Assembly: GCF_021545335.1 (NCBI RefSeq)
Contig: NZ_CP089312.1
Span: 6,634,001-6,698,000 of the forward strand
DNA: 64,000 bases
From: Streptomyces sp. GQFP
GTDB lineage: Bacteria > Actinomycetota > Actinomycetes > Streptomycetales > Streptomycetaceae
Direction of reading: 5' to 3'
This document shows, piece after piece, positions 43,502 through 52,419 of the stretch. How positions within the stretch are numbered: the first letter of the stretch is position 1; every line of letters begins with the position of its first letter. Below the pieces are notes generated by a model that did no database searches, was not told the DNA's origin, and worked only from the letters and a program-made list of their open reading frames with translations. Both the position numbers and the translations under genes were made by a program.

Positions 43502-45088
43502 ATGGACACTCCTCGTATGGGCGTACCGGAGCAGCTCGCCGCGCGCATGAGCATGGCCGAGCAGCACGAGTACCTTCGCGCCAAGTTCTCGCGGCGCACG
43601 ATGATCAGAAGCGGCGCCGTCACCGTGGGCGCCGTCGCAGGCGGTGCGTTCGTGCCGGGCGCGGCCCAGGCCGCGACGCGGACCACCGCATCGACCCAGA
43701 CGTACCAGCAGACCGAGAAGGTCGACGGCGCGCTCGTCGCCCCCTTCGGCCGTCACCTCGCCTGGGGCAACGACCCCCGTACGGAGATCACCGTCTCCTG
43801 GCAGGTCCCGGTCGCGGTGAAGAAGCCCTTCATCCGGATCGGCGCCACTCCTTGGGACCTCTCCCGCAAGATCGAGGCCGAGGTGCGGACGCTGTACACC
43901 CCGGCGGGTGTCGGCGCCAGCGGCGACCACACCCAGTACTACCTGCACGCCAAGCTGAGCCACCTGCGCCCGGGCAGGACGTACTACTACGGCGTCGGCC
44001 ACGCGGGCTTCGACCCGGCCGAGGCACACCTGCTGGGCACGCTCGGCACCTTCACCACCGCGCCCGCGCACAAGGAGCCGTTCACCTTCACGGCCTTCGG
44101 CGACGAGGGCGTCGGCTACCACGGCCTCGCCAACAACAGCCTGCTGCTCGGCCAGAACCCGGCCTTCCACCTGCACGCGGGTGACATCGCGTACGCCGAC
44201 CCGTCCGGCGCGGGCAAGACCGCCGACACCGGGTTCGACTCGCGCGTGTGGGACCAGTTCCTCGCGCAGACCGAGTCGGTCGCCAAGTCCGTGCCGTGGA
44301 TGCCGGCCTACGGCAACCACGACATGGAGGCCTGGTACTCGCCCAACGGCTACGGCGGCGAGGACGCCCGCTGGAACCTCCCCGACAACGGCCCGGACCC
44401 CGAGAACCTCCCGGGCGTGTACTCCTTCGTCTACGGCAACACGGCGGTCATCTCGCTGGACGCCAACGACATCTCCTTCGAGATCCCGGCCAACCTGGGG
44501 ATCTCCGGCGGTACGCAGACCACATGGCTGGAGGGGCAGCTCAAGAAGTTCCGTGCCTCGAAGGACGTCGACTTCGTCGTGATCTTCTTCCACCACTGCG
44601 CCTACTGCACCTCCACCGCGCACGCCTCGGAGGGGGGCGTGCGCCAGGAGTGGGTGCCGCTGTTCGAGAAGTACACGGTCGACCTGGTCATCAACGGCCA
44701 CAACCACCAGTACGAGCGCACCGACGTCATCAAGGCGGGCAAGGTCACCAAGAAGCTCCCGATCGGCGGGACTTCGTACCCGGAGACCGACGGTGTCGTC
44801 TACGTGACGGCGGGCGCGGCGGGCCGCAGCCTGTACGCGTTCACCGCCCCGCAGTCCTACGAGGGCCACGAGAACGAGGTCGACTCGGTCGCCTCCTTCA
44901 TCAACACCAAGGACGGCAAGGTCAACGAGACGGTCACCTGGTCGCGCGTGCGCTACCTCGACTACTCGTTCCTGCGCGTCGACGTCACCCCGGCCTCCCG
45001 GGGCCGCCTCGCCACACTGACGGTGCGCGGTATCGCGGAGACGGGCGAGGAGGTCGACCGCTTCACGGTCGCCCGCCGCGTACGCTGA
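43502..45088 (+). CDS. Tat-exported purple acid phosphatase-like metallophosphoesterase
   Basis: A 528-residue enzyme. The twin-arginine signal 'FSRRTMIRSGAVTVGAVAGG' ends near 'GAAQAAT' (residues 29-58). An N-terminal fibronectin-like domain follows ('TEITVSWQVP', 'LRPGRTYYYGVGHAG'), then the metallophosphoesterase domain with 'TAFGDEG', 'HAGDIAYAD', 'YGNHDME', 'FFHHCAYC' and 'GHNHQYERTD' carrying the metal ligands. ATG 43502 is the likely start; it is divergent from the small glmS-linked gene. It would release phosphate outside the cell. Confidence 0.87.
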   Translation: MDTPRMGVPEQLAARMSMAEQHEYLRAKFSRRTMIRSGAVTVGAVAGGAFVPGAAQAATRTTASTQTYQQTEKVDGALVAPFGRHLAWGNDPRTEITVSWQVPVAVKKPFIRIGATPWDLSRKIEAEVRTLYTPAGVGASGDHTQYYLHAKLSHLRPGRTYYYGVGHAGFDPAEAHLLGTLGTFTTAPAHKEPFTFTAFGDEGVGYHGLANNSLLLGQNPAFHLHAGDIAYADPSGAGKTADTGFDSRVWDQFLAQTESVAKSVPWMPAYGNHDMEAWYSPNGYGGEDARWNLPDNGPDPENLPGVYSFVYGNTAVISLDANDISFEIPANLGISGGTQTTWLEGQLKKFRASKDVDFVVIFFHHCAYCTSTAHASEGGVRQEWVPLFEKYTVDLVINGHNHQYERTDVIKAGKVTKKLPIGGTSYPETDGVVYVTAGAAGRSLYAFTAPQSYEGHENEVDSVASFINTKDGKVNETVTWSRVRYLDYSFLRVDVTPASRGRLATLTVRGIAETGEEVDRFTVARRVR

Positions 45089-45177
45089 GCGTGCGCGTAT
45101 GCCCCGAAGGCAGGGCGTACGAGTGAGCAGTGAGTAGTGAATGGCTGGTCCAACAGGCGGTTCTCCGGCGCGAGTTG

Positions 45178-46062
45178 CTACATGCGCCTGAGGACCGCCT
45201 GTTTGGCGAGGGCGAACTCCTCGTCCGTGAGTACGCCCGTCTGGTGCAGCTCACCGAGTTCGCGCAGGCGGCGCAGCTGGGCGTCGTGGTCGTGTTCGGC
45301 GGGTGGTGTGTTGTCGGACGGTGGCGCGGCAAGTTCCTTCGGCGGTACGTCCGTTGCGGGCGCCGTCGGATGCGGCAGCCGGGCCTGGACGGCCGCCGCG
45401 ACCAGTGCCATCAGCGGGTCCTTCTTGAACCCCCACAGCTCGACGGAGTTGGGGTCGTACTTCGGCGGGGCCTTGGTCGGCGCGTGTCGTACGCTGAAGC
45501 GCAGATAGCCGTTCTCCAGGCCCACCGCCGGATGCCACTCCACGGCCACGATGTCGGCGACGGTGAGGGAACGGGGGCCGGCGGCGGCCTTCGCGTCCTC
45601 CGTCTTCCAGTTCCACTCCAGCCGGACGTGCTCACCGTCGAAGGCCGCGGTGCCGTCCCCGGCCGACACGGACAGCGGTACGGCGGGTCCGGGCAGCAGA
45701 TAGCGGTCGACGGCGCCGGAGGGCACCTCGTCGAGCAGCAGCGCGTTGCGGACCTCGTCCACGAAGTACTCGGCGACGCCGTACCGGTCGGACTCGACGT
45801 TCAGCAGATACGGGTCGTTGGGCTCCGCCAGCTTGCCGCCGGTCGCCTGGAGCAGTGGGTCGGCGCCGTCGCGCAGCCGGAGCCTCAACCGCCCCGACTT
45901 TCTGCCCTGTTCGAAGGAGACACCGGCCAACGAGTGGAGGGGGACGGCGAGTTCGCCCAGGGTCTTGCGGAGCAGGCTGACGTTCTTGTCACGTCCAGGG
46001 GTGAGCCGGAGGGCGTCGCCGTCGAAGACCCACGTGCCGTCCTTCTGGATGATTTCCGCCAT
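45178..46062 (-). CDS. DUF4429/SHOCT protein
   Basis: A 294-residue protein with two repeats of a PH-like DUF4429 domain ('DGTWVFDGDALRLTPGR' then 'GEHVRLEWNWKTE', 'RSLTVADIVAVEWH') and a C-terminal SHOCT motif 'LHQTGVLTDEEFALAKQAVL'. ATG 46062. Such proteins are common in Streptomyces and their role is unknown. It lies downstream of the des operon terminator. Confidence 0.8.
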   Translation of the reverse strand: MAEIIQKDGTWVFDGDALRLTPGRDKNVSLLRKTLGELAVPLHSLAGVSFEQGRKSGRLRLRLRDGADPLLQATGGKLAEPNDPYLLNVESDRYGVAEYFVDEVRNALLLDEVPSGAVDRYLLPGPAVPLSVSAGDGTAAFDGEHVRLEWNWKTEDAKAAAGPRSLTVADIVAVEWHPAVGLENGYLRFSVRHAPTKAPPKYDPNSVELWGFKKDPLMALVAAAVQARLPHPTAPATDVPPKELAAPPSDNTPPAEHDHDAQLRRLRELGELHQTGVLTDEEFALAKQAVLRRM

Positions 46063-46105
46063 GACGGCAATTGTTCCACTGGGATTGCTCCGCGATACGT
46101 ACGAC

Positions 46106-46144
46106 GACGGGCACCTCGGAGGACCGTACTCCGAGGTGCCCGTC
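46106..46144. terminator. des operon terminator
   Basis: A perfect stem GACGGGCACCTCGGA / TCCGAGGTGCCCGTC with a 9-base loop, 34 bp past the desD stop on the same strand. It ends the des operon before the DUF4429 gene. Confidence 0.82.
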
Positions 46145-46177
46145 TGTATGGGGGCGGGTGTCGCGGTGTCGCTACCG

Positions 46178-47947
46178 CTACAGGCCCGCGATGGGGTTCT
46201 TCAGGTTGCCGACGAGCTGGAGCGCGCCGGCCGGGTCCGCGAGGTCCACCATCTGCTTGTTGTTGCGGAGTTGGAGGCGGTTGAGGCAGGACAGCGAGAA
46301 CTCGGGCGCGAACATGTCGTACTGCTTGAACTTGTCGGCGAGTTCGGGGGTGGCCTCCTGGTAGTCGCGGACCGTGTCGGCGACCGTCCGCCAGAAGTCG
46401 TCCTCCTCCAGGACCCCTTCGGTGGCGAGGTTCGCGGCCAGGAAGCGGAAGAAGCAGTCGAAGACGTCCGTGAAGATGGACAGGAGCTTCTTCTCCTCCG
46501 GGACGTCCACGCGCAGCCGCTCGACCGTCGGCGGCAGTACCGCGTCCGGGTCCATGACGGCGATCTCCTCGGCGATGTCCTTGTAGATCGCGCGCTGCAC
46601 GGTGCCGTCCTTGAGGACGAGGATGACGTTCTCGCCGTGCGGCATGTAGACGAGGTCGTAGGCGTAGAAGCTGTGCAGGAGCGGGGTGAAGTAGGCGCGC
46701 AGATAGCCGCGCAGCCACTCCTTCGGGCTCAGGCCCGACTGCTCGATGAGCGCGGAGGCGAAGGAGCGCCCCTCGTGGTCGACATGGACGAGGGAGGCCA
46801 TCGTCGCCAGCGATTCGCCCTCGTCGAGGGACGACACCGGGCTCTCGCGCCACAGCGCGGCCAGCATTTTGCGGTACGGGGAGTAGCGGTCGGTGGCGGC
46901 CTCGTACTCCAGGTGGCGGTAGCCGACGGCCGCGCGCTCGCGGATGATCGACAGGCCCGTCGACTTCAACACCGGGTCGTTGTCGATGAGTTGGGCCAGC
47001 CAGTCGTTGATGGCCGGGGTCGCCTCCATGTACGCGGCCGAAAGTCCGCGCATGAAGCCCATGTTGAGGACCGAGAGAGCCGTTTTGACGTAGTGCTTCT
47101 CGGGGTTGGACTTGTTGAAGAAGGTCCGGATGGACTGCTGGGCGAGATACTCGTCGTCGCCCTCGCCCAGGCAGACCAGGCTCTTCTGGGCGACCTCGGC
47201 GGCGAAGGTGACGGTGAGCTTGTTCCACCACTGCCAGGGGTGCACCGGGATGAACAGGTACTCGGTGGGGTCGAGGCCCTGGTCGGACAGTTTCGTACGG
47301 AAGCGGACGACCGTCTCCTGCCCCAACTCCTCGCGCAGGAAGGCCTCGTACTCGATACCGACGCCCGCCGTGAACGCGGCGCGCGAGCGGTGCGCGGCCA
47401 GCCAGACCAGCCGGACCGGGCTCGCGGTCTCGGGTGCGTACGAGAGGTACTCGTGCACGCCGAAGCCGAGCCGCCCGTTGTTGGCGACGAAGCAGGGGTG
47501 GCCCTCGGTCATCCCCGTCTCGATCGCCTGGAAGTCGCTTTTGACGAGTTCGGCGACGGGGATCTGCGGCTTGGTGAGTTTGTAGCAGGTGCCGGAGAGG
47601 GTGGAGGAGATCTCCTCCAGATAGACCGGGAGGACCTCGTCGCTCAGGCCGAGTGATTTCTTCAGCTCGATGAAGAAGTCCAGGGCGGAGAGCGGGAGTT
47701 CGGCCCCGTCGCGGTGCCGGGTGATGGAGTCGGCGTCGACCTGCCAGTGGTCGAGGGCGTGACGTACGGCGGTGAAGCGGTAGCGGGTCAGGCCGTCGTC
47801 GCCGAGTACGGCGTAGCCGGCCCCGTCCGGCTCGGGCGTGATCAGCCGCTCATGGGCGAACTCGGCGAGGGCTTTGCGGATCAGGAGGCGGTTGGCCTGT
47901 GCCCAGCGCTCGGGGGACAGGTGCGCCACGGCGTCGGACAGGGTCAT
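46178..47947 (-). CDS. desD: Desferrioxamine synthetase DesD (NIS synthetase)
   Basis: A 589-residue IucA/IucC-type ATP-dependent synthetase that trimerises and closes N-hydroxy-N-succinylcadaverine units to desferrioxamine E. Visible parts are 'EGHPCFVANNGRLGFGVHEY' (nucleotide-binding), 'FIPVHPWQWWNKLT' and 'PHGENVILVLKDG'. ATG 47947 overlaps the desC stop as ATGA, with a GAGGAG site. It is the last gene of desABCD and is controlled with it through the iron box upstream of desA. Confidence 0.96.
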   Translation of the reverse strand: MTLSDAVAHLSPERWAQANRLLIRKALAEFAHERLITPEPDGAGYAVLGDDGLTRYRFTAVRHALDHWQVDADSITRHRDGAELPLSALDFFIELKKSLGLSDEVLPVYLEEISSTLSGTCYKLTKPQIPVAELVKSDFQAIETGMTEGHPCFVANNGRLGFGVHEYLSYAPETASPVRLVWLAAHRSRAAFTAGVGIEYEAFLREELGQETVVRFRTKLSDQGLDPTEYLFIPVHPWQWWNKLTVTFAAEVAQKSLVCLGEGDDEYLAQQSIRTFFNKSNPEKHYVKTALSVLNMGFMRGLSAAYMEATPAINDWLAQLIDNDPVLKSTGLSIIRERAAVGYRHLEYEAATDRYSPYRKMLAALWRESPVSSLDEGESLATMASLVHVDHEGRSFASALIEQSGLSPKEWLRGYLRAYFTPLLHSFYAYDLVYMPHGENVILVLKDGTVQRAIYKDIAEEIAVMDPDAVLPPTVERLRVDVPEEKKLLSIFTDVFDCFFRFLAANLATEGVLEEDDFWRTVADTVRDYQEATPELADKFKQYDMFAPEFSLSCLNRLQLRNNKQMVDLADPAGALQLVGNLKNPIAGL

Positions 47948-48522
47948 ATCGCTACTCCTCGGGAAGCCGCTCGTGCGGCCAGGTATTGCGGGCGGGTACA
48001 GAAGCTCAAGAGGGCTTTTTTCTCCGGCTTCTGGATCTCGCGTTCGGCGACGAAGCCGACGGCCTCGTTCAGCGCGTGGACGGCCTTGTTGGTCACGTCG
48101 GGCTCGACGACGACCCGGCGGGTGCGCGGGTCGGCAAACAGCTCGTCCATCACGGCGGTGATGACGGCCCGGGTGAAGCCGTGCACGGGCGTCTCGGTCG
48201 CCGGCACCAGGAAGTGCATGCCGACATCGCCGGGCTGCGGCTCGTACAGACCGACCAGTTCGCGGTGGGCGGGGTCGTACTTCTCCATCAGGAAGGCGGG
48301 TACGCCGTCCTGGAGGCCGAGGAGAGCGTGGTGGTGCTCGTCGGCGGCGACCTCCATGTAGGCACGCTCGACGTCCTCCAGTTTGGCGTCCTGCATCATC
48401 CAGAAGGCCGCCTTGGGATGCGTGACCCAGGTGTGCAGCAGCTCGGCGTCCTTGAGGGGGTCGAGCGGCCGGAGGGAGAGATTCATTGAGGTCACGGAGG
48501 TCGTGGAGGATATGGAGGTCAT
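47944..48522 (-). CDS. desC: Acyltransferase DesC
   Basis: A 192-residue GNAT-type acyltransferase that acylates N-hydroxycadaverine with succinyl- or acetyl-CoA. Features are 'PLDPLKDAELLHTWVTHPKA' and 'DELFADPRTRRVVVEPDVTN'. ATG 48522 overlaps the desB TGA as ATGA. The C terminus overlaps desD as ATGA. Part of the coupled chain desB-C-D. Confidence 0.95.
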   Translation of the reverse strand: MTSISSTTSVTSMNLSLRPLDPLKDAELLHTWVTHPKAAFWMMQDAKLEDVERAYMEVAADEHHHALLGLQDGVPAFLMEKYDPAHRELVGLYEPQPGDVGMHFLVPATETPVHGFTRAVITAVMDELFADPRTRRVVVEPDVTNKAVHALNEAVGFVAEREIQKPEKKALLSFCTRPQYLAARAASRGVAI

Positions 48523-49799
48523 ACGGCGAACTCCTGGAAGGCGATGGTCTTCTCGACCGGGTAGTACTCGCTGCCGAGCAGCTCGCCGATGATGAAGCTG
48601 TTGCGGTACGCGCCCATGCCCAGGTCGGGCGAGGTGATCGAGTGGGTGTGGACACCGGCGTTCTGGAGGAAGACCCCGCGTCCGGTCGTGTCGATCGCGT
48701 AGTTGCGGCCGATGTCGAAGTTGCCCTGGGTGTCGTAGCGCAGCCGGTCGCGCACCGGCTTCAGGAACTCCGGCTCGGCGTACTTGTAGCCGGTGGCCAG
48801 GATCAGGCCCTGGGTGTCCAGGGTGTACTCCTTCTCCTGCTCCTCCTGACGCAGACCGAGCGTGTACGTCCCGCTTCCTCCCTCGCATCCGTTCTCGTAA
48901 CTCACGCTGTTGAGCGCGGAGTTGGTGAGAAGCCGGGTGGGGACCGGGCCGCCGAGGTTCTTCTGGTAGAGCAGGTCGAAGATCTCGTTGATCAGCTCGC
49001 CGTCGATGCCCTTGAACAGGCCCTTCTGGTCCTGGGTGAGCCGGTAACGGGTCCGCTCGGGCAGCGCGCGGAAGTAGTCGATGTACTCCGGGGAGGTCAT
49101 CTCCAGCGTCAGCTTGGTGTATTCGAGCGGGAAGAACCGCGGCGAGCGCGTCACCCAGTTGAGCCGGTAGCCGTGGACGTCGATCTCGCTGAGGAGGTCG
49201 TAGTAGATCTCGGCGGCGGACTGACCACTGCCGACGAGCGTGATCGACTCCTTGGCCTGCAACTCCCGCTTGTTCTGCATGTACTGGGAGTTGTGGATGA
49301 AGTCGCCGTCCAGGCCGGCGCAGGCGTCCGGGATGTACGGGGGAGTGCCGGTGCCGAGGACGAGTTTGCGGGCCCGGTAGAGCTCACCGCCGACGGTACG
49401 GACGACGTACAGCTCGTCCTCGTCCTGGTAAGTCACCTCGGCGACCGTGGTGTTGAAGCGGACGCTGCGGAGTTTGTTGGCTGCCCAGCGGCAGTAGTCG
49501 TCGTACTCGACGCGCAGGGGGTAGAAGTTCTCGCGGATGTAGAACGAGTACAACCGGCCCGATTCCTTCAGGTAGTTGAGGAAGGAGTACGGGGAGGTCG
49601 GGTCGGCGAGGGTGACGAGGTCCGACATGAACGGCGTCTGGAGATGGGCGCCTTCGAGGAACATCCCCGAGTGCCACTCGAAGTCGGGCTTCGACTCCAG
49701 GAAGAGGCCGTCGAGTTCGTCGATGGGCTCGGTGAGGCAGGCGAGGCCGAGGTTGAAGGGGCCGAGACCGATCCCGATGAAGTCGTAGGTCTTGTTCAT
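48519..49799 (-). CDS. desB: Cadaverine N-monooxygenase DesB
   Basis: A 426-residue flavin N-hydroxylating monooxygenase of the lysine/ornithine type acting on cadaverine. The FAD site 'FIGIGLGPFNLGLACL' is at the N terminus, the NADPH site is 'ITLVGSGQSAAEIYYDLL' and the family sequence 'ILATGYKYAEPEFL' follows. ATG 49799; eleven bases after the desA stop. Confidence 0.96.
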   Translation of the reverse strand: MNKTYDFIGIGLGPFNLGLACLTEPIDELDGLFLESKPDFEWHSGMFLEGAHLQTPFMSDLVTLADPTSPYSFLNYLKESGRLYSFYIRENFYPLRVEYDDYCRWAANKLRSVRFNTTVAEVTYQDEDELYVVRTVGGELYRARKLVLGTGTPPYIPDACAGLDGDFIHNSQYMQNKRELQAKESITLVGSGQSAAEIYYDLLSEIDVHGYRLNWVTRSPRFFPLEYTKLTLEMTSPEYIDYFRALPERTRYRLTQDQKGLFKGIDGELINEIFDLLYQKNLGGPVPTRLLTNSALNSVSYENGCEGGSGTYTLGLRQEEQEKEYTLDTQGLILATGYKYAEPEFLKPVRDRLRYDTQGNFDIGRNYAIDTTGRGVFLQNAGVHTHSITSPDLGMGAYRNSFIIGELLGSEYYPVEKTIAFQEFAV

Positions 49800-49809
49800 T
49801 GCTTCGGCT

Positions 49810-51264
49810 TCAGGAAGCGACGGAAGCGACGCGGTCAACGGATTCTCCCAGGTACTGCTCGGCATGGCCGGCGATCAGATCGAGTACGGCGGTGATGTCG
49901 TCCGTCGTGGTCTCGGGGTTGAGCAGGGTGAACTTGAGGTAGTGGCGACCGCCGACCTTCGTCCCCGCGACCACGGCCGCACCGGAGGCGAACAGGGCCT
50001 TGCGGGCGTACAGGTTGGCGCGGTCGATCTCCGAGGGGTCGGTGACGGCGGCGGGGATGTAGCGGAAGACGAGGGTGGAGAGGGAGGGCTCGACGACGAC
50101 GTCGTAGCGCGGGTCGGAGGCCAGGATCTCCCAGCCCTCCTGGGCCAGGTCGCAGACCTCGTCGAAGAGCTGGCCGATGCCGTCGGCGCCCATCACACGG
50201 AGGGTCATCCACAGCTTGAGGGCGTCGAAGCGGCGGGTCGTCTGGAGGGACTTGTCGACCTGGTTGGGGATGCGCTCCTGCACCATGCGGCGCGGGTTGA
50301 GGTACTCCGCGTGGTAGGTGGCGTGGCGGAGCGTGGCCGAGTCGCGGACCAGCAGGGCGCTCGAACTCACCGGCTGGAAGAAGGACTTGTGGTAGTCGAC
50401 GGTGACCGAGTCGGCGCGCTCGATGCCGGTGAGGAGGTCGCGGCGCTTGACCGAGGCGAGCAGTCCACAGCCGTACGCGGCGTCGACGTGCATCCAAGTC
50501 CCGTACTGGGAGCAGAGTTCGGCGATCTCGGGCAGCGGGTCGATGGAGCCGAAGTCGGTCGTACCGGCGGTGGCGACGACGGCCATGGGGACGAGCCCCG
50601 CGCGCTTGCAGCGCTCCAGCTCGTGGGCGAGGGCGACGGTCTGCATCCGCTTGTCGTGGTCGACGGGGATGGAGACGACCGAGTCGGGGCTCAGACCGAG
50701 CAGTTTCGCGGACTTCTTCACGCTGAAGTGGCTGACGTCCGAGGCGAAGATGCGCAGTTTGGCGAAGGAGTCGCTCTTCGCCTCCTCGCGGGCGAGCAGC
50801 AGCGCCTGGAGGTTGGACTGGCTGCCGCCGCTGGTGAAGATGCCGTCGGCGGCGGGGCCGAGGCCGATGCGCTCGTTCGTCCAGTCGATCAGTTTGCGCT
50901 CGATGAGGGTGCCGCCGGCCGACTGGTCCCAGGTGTCCAGGGAGGAGTTGACGGCGGAGAGGATCGCCTCGCCGAGCACCGCCGGTATGACGACCGGGCA
51001 GTTGAGGTGGGCGAGGTAGCGCGGGTGGTGGAAGTAGATCGCGTCGCGCAGATAGACCTCTTCGAGCTCGTCGAGGGCTGCGGCCTCGTCGAGAAGGGGT
51101 CGGTCCAGGTCGATCCGGTCGATGTGGGGGGCGAGGGCGTCGACCGTGACGCCGGTGAACGGACGGTCCGTGGTGGCGAGTTTGGCCGCCACCCGCTCGA
51201 CTCCTTCGGTCACGGAGCGGCGGTACCGCTCCGCGGTCGTGTCATTGAGCAGGTGCGAGCGCAT
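49810..51264 (-). CDS. desA: Lysine decarboxylase DesA
   Basis: A 484-residue PLP-dependent group-II decarboxylase making cadaverine from lysine, the first step. The cofactor lysine is in 'SVTVDYHKSFFQP', with 'WMHVDAAYGCGLL' and 'FTSGGSQSNLQALL'. ATG 51264 has a GGAGG site. The iron box lies 73 bp upstream and controls the desABCD operon. Confidence 0.96.
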   Translation of the reverse strand: MRSHLLNDTTAERYRRSVTEGVERVAAKLATTDRPFTGVTVDALAPHIDRIDLDRPLLDEAAALDELEEVYLRDAIYFHHPRYLAHLNCPVVIPAVLGEAILSAVNSSLDTWDQSAGGTLIERKLIDWTNERIGLGPAADGIFTSGGSQSNLQALLLAREEAKSDSFAKLRIFASDVSHFSVKKSAKLLGLSPDSVVSIPVDHDKRMQTVALAHELERCKRAGLVPMAVVATAGTTDFGSIDPLPEIAELCSQYGTWMHVDAAYGCGLLASVKRRDLLTGIERADSVTVDYHKSFFQPVSSSALLVRDSATLRHATYHAEYLNPRRMVQERIPNQVDKSLQTTRRFDALKLWMTLRVMGADGIGQLFDEVCDLAQEGWEILASDPRYDVVVEPSLSTLVFRYIPAAVTDPSEIDRANLYARKALFASGAAVVAGTKVGGRHYLKFTLLNPETTTDDITAVLDLIAGHAEQYLGESVDRVASVAS

Positions 51265-51336
51265 CGGGGGAGCCTCCGGGGGGACAGAGAGGGCGGGTGC
51301 AGGATCGCCATGTCGAACAGCTCCAACGTGTGGAAC

Positions 51337-51355
51337 TTAGGTTAGCCTAACCTAA
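51337..51355. promoter_or_regulatory. Iron box upstream of desA (DmdR-type operator)
   Basis: 'TTAGGTTAGCCTAACCTAA', a complete 19-bp iron box; the wider segment 51334-51358 is a near-perfect palindrome broken only at the central base. By knowledge of Streptomyces, DmdR1 with Fe(II) represses here. Confidence 0.95.
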
Positions 51356-51414
51356 GTTGTAACTCCTGTGTGGTCCTGCCCCACCCGTAACAGCTGTGAT
51401 CTAGGCCTCTGCCG

Positions 51415-52284
51415 TCATTCGGACTGCTCGCGCAGCTGCTCCTCGCTGAGCCCGCGCCGCCAGTAACCGACGAAGGTGACGGCCCGACGGTCGATGCCAC
51501 GCTCGCGCACGAGATGTCGGCGCAGCTCCTTCACGACGGACGACTCGCCCGCGATCCAGACGTACGGCCGCTCGGCGGAGGGGAGTTGGGCGCCTCGGAT
51601 CGCCTCCAGGGCCGTGGGCGCACCTGTGCCTCCGCCCGTACCGCGCACGAGCCAGGTGATCTCGGCGTCGGCGGCCGTCACCAGATCCTGGATGTCCCCG
51701 GCGTGCCCGGCCTCCAGCCAGACCTGCGCCCGGGTACCGGCGGGCAGCGATTCGAGGATCGCGGAGGCGGCCGGTACGGCGGTCTCGTCGGCCCAGATGA
51801 CGACGAGATCGGTCCCGGTCGGCGGCCGGAACCGGATAGCGCGGTTGTCGGCGATCGCCGGCCCGAGCAGCAGGACGCGGTCACCGGCGCCGGCCCGGGA
51901 GGCCCAGAGGGAGGCCGGCCCGGCGGGGACGGCGGCGCCCGGTTCGACGCCGTGCAGCACGAAGTCGATGTCGATCTCCGTCGTACGCCCCTGGGCATCG
52001 GCACGCAGCGCGCGGAGTGTGTACGAGCGCATCACCGCCCGTACGTCGTCCGGCAGTTCACGCCACCCCTGCCACCATCCGTCCCCCAACTCGACGGGCA
52101 CGGCGGGGGCGTCCTGCCCCGGGTGCGGAAGGAAGAGGGAGAGGCTCTGGTCGCGCCCCTCCGAGAGGAAGGAAGCCAGATCGTCCCCGCCGAAGGTGAC
52201 GCGAACGAGAGAGGGCCCGAGCCGCACGGTGCGAACGACTTGGAGGGCGAAGAACCGGAAGGGGGCGGTGACGGTGGTGGTCAT
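51415..52284 (-). CDS. desF: Siderophore-interacting protein (DesF)
   Basis: A 289-residue FAD-binding ferric reductase-like protein of the SIP family (ViuB-like). The FAD region is 'MRSYTLRALRAD' and the NAD-binding part is 'VVIWADETAVPAASAILESL' and 'YVWIAGESSVVKEL'. ATG 52284 has AGGAG. It would reduce iron from desferrioxamine in the cell. It follows desE on the same strand with no iron box between, so it is probably read from the desE promoter. Confidence 0.93.
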   Translation of the reverse strand: MTTTVTAPFRFFALQVVRTVRLGPSLVRVTFGGDDLASFLSEGRDQSLSLFLPHPGQDAPAVPVELGDGWWQGWRELPDDVRAVMRSYTLRALRADAQGRTTEIDIDFVLHGVEPGAAVPAGPASLWASRAGAGDRVLLLGPAIADNRAIRFRPPTGTDLVVIWADETAVPAASAILESLPAGTRAQVWLEAGHAGDIQDLVTAADAEITWLVRGTGGGTGAPTALEAIRGAQLPSAERPYVWIAGESSVVKELRRHLVRERGIDRRAVTFVGYWRRGLSEEQLREQSE

Positions 52285-52329
52285 TCGGACTCCTGATGTG
52301 ATGTCAGGGGACGCGATGACGCGCCCCAA

Positions 52330-52357
52330 AGGGGCGCGGGGAACTGCGCGACCAGCC
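52330..52357. repeat. Family-2 palindromic repeat between desE and desF
   Basis: One copy, GGGGCGCGGGGAACTGCGCG followed by ACCAGCC, in the 135-bp gap. It could form a stem in the desE-desF transcript. Confidence 0.78.
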
Positions 52358-52419
52358 ACGACGGGCCCGCAGTTCCCCACGACCTAACTCACTCACGGCG
52401 CGAGTACCGGCGCCCGCTG

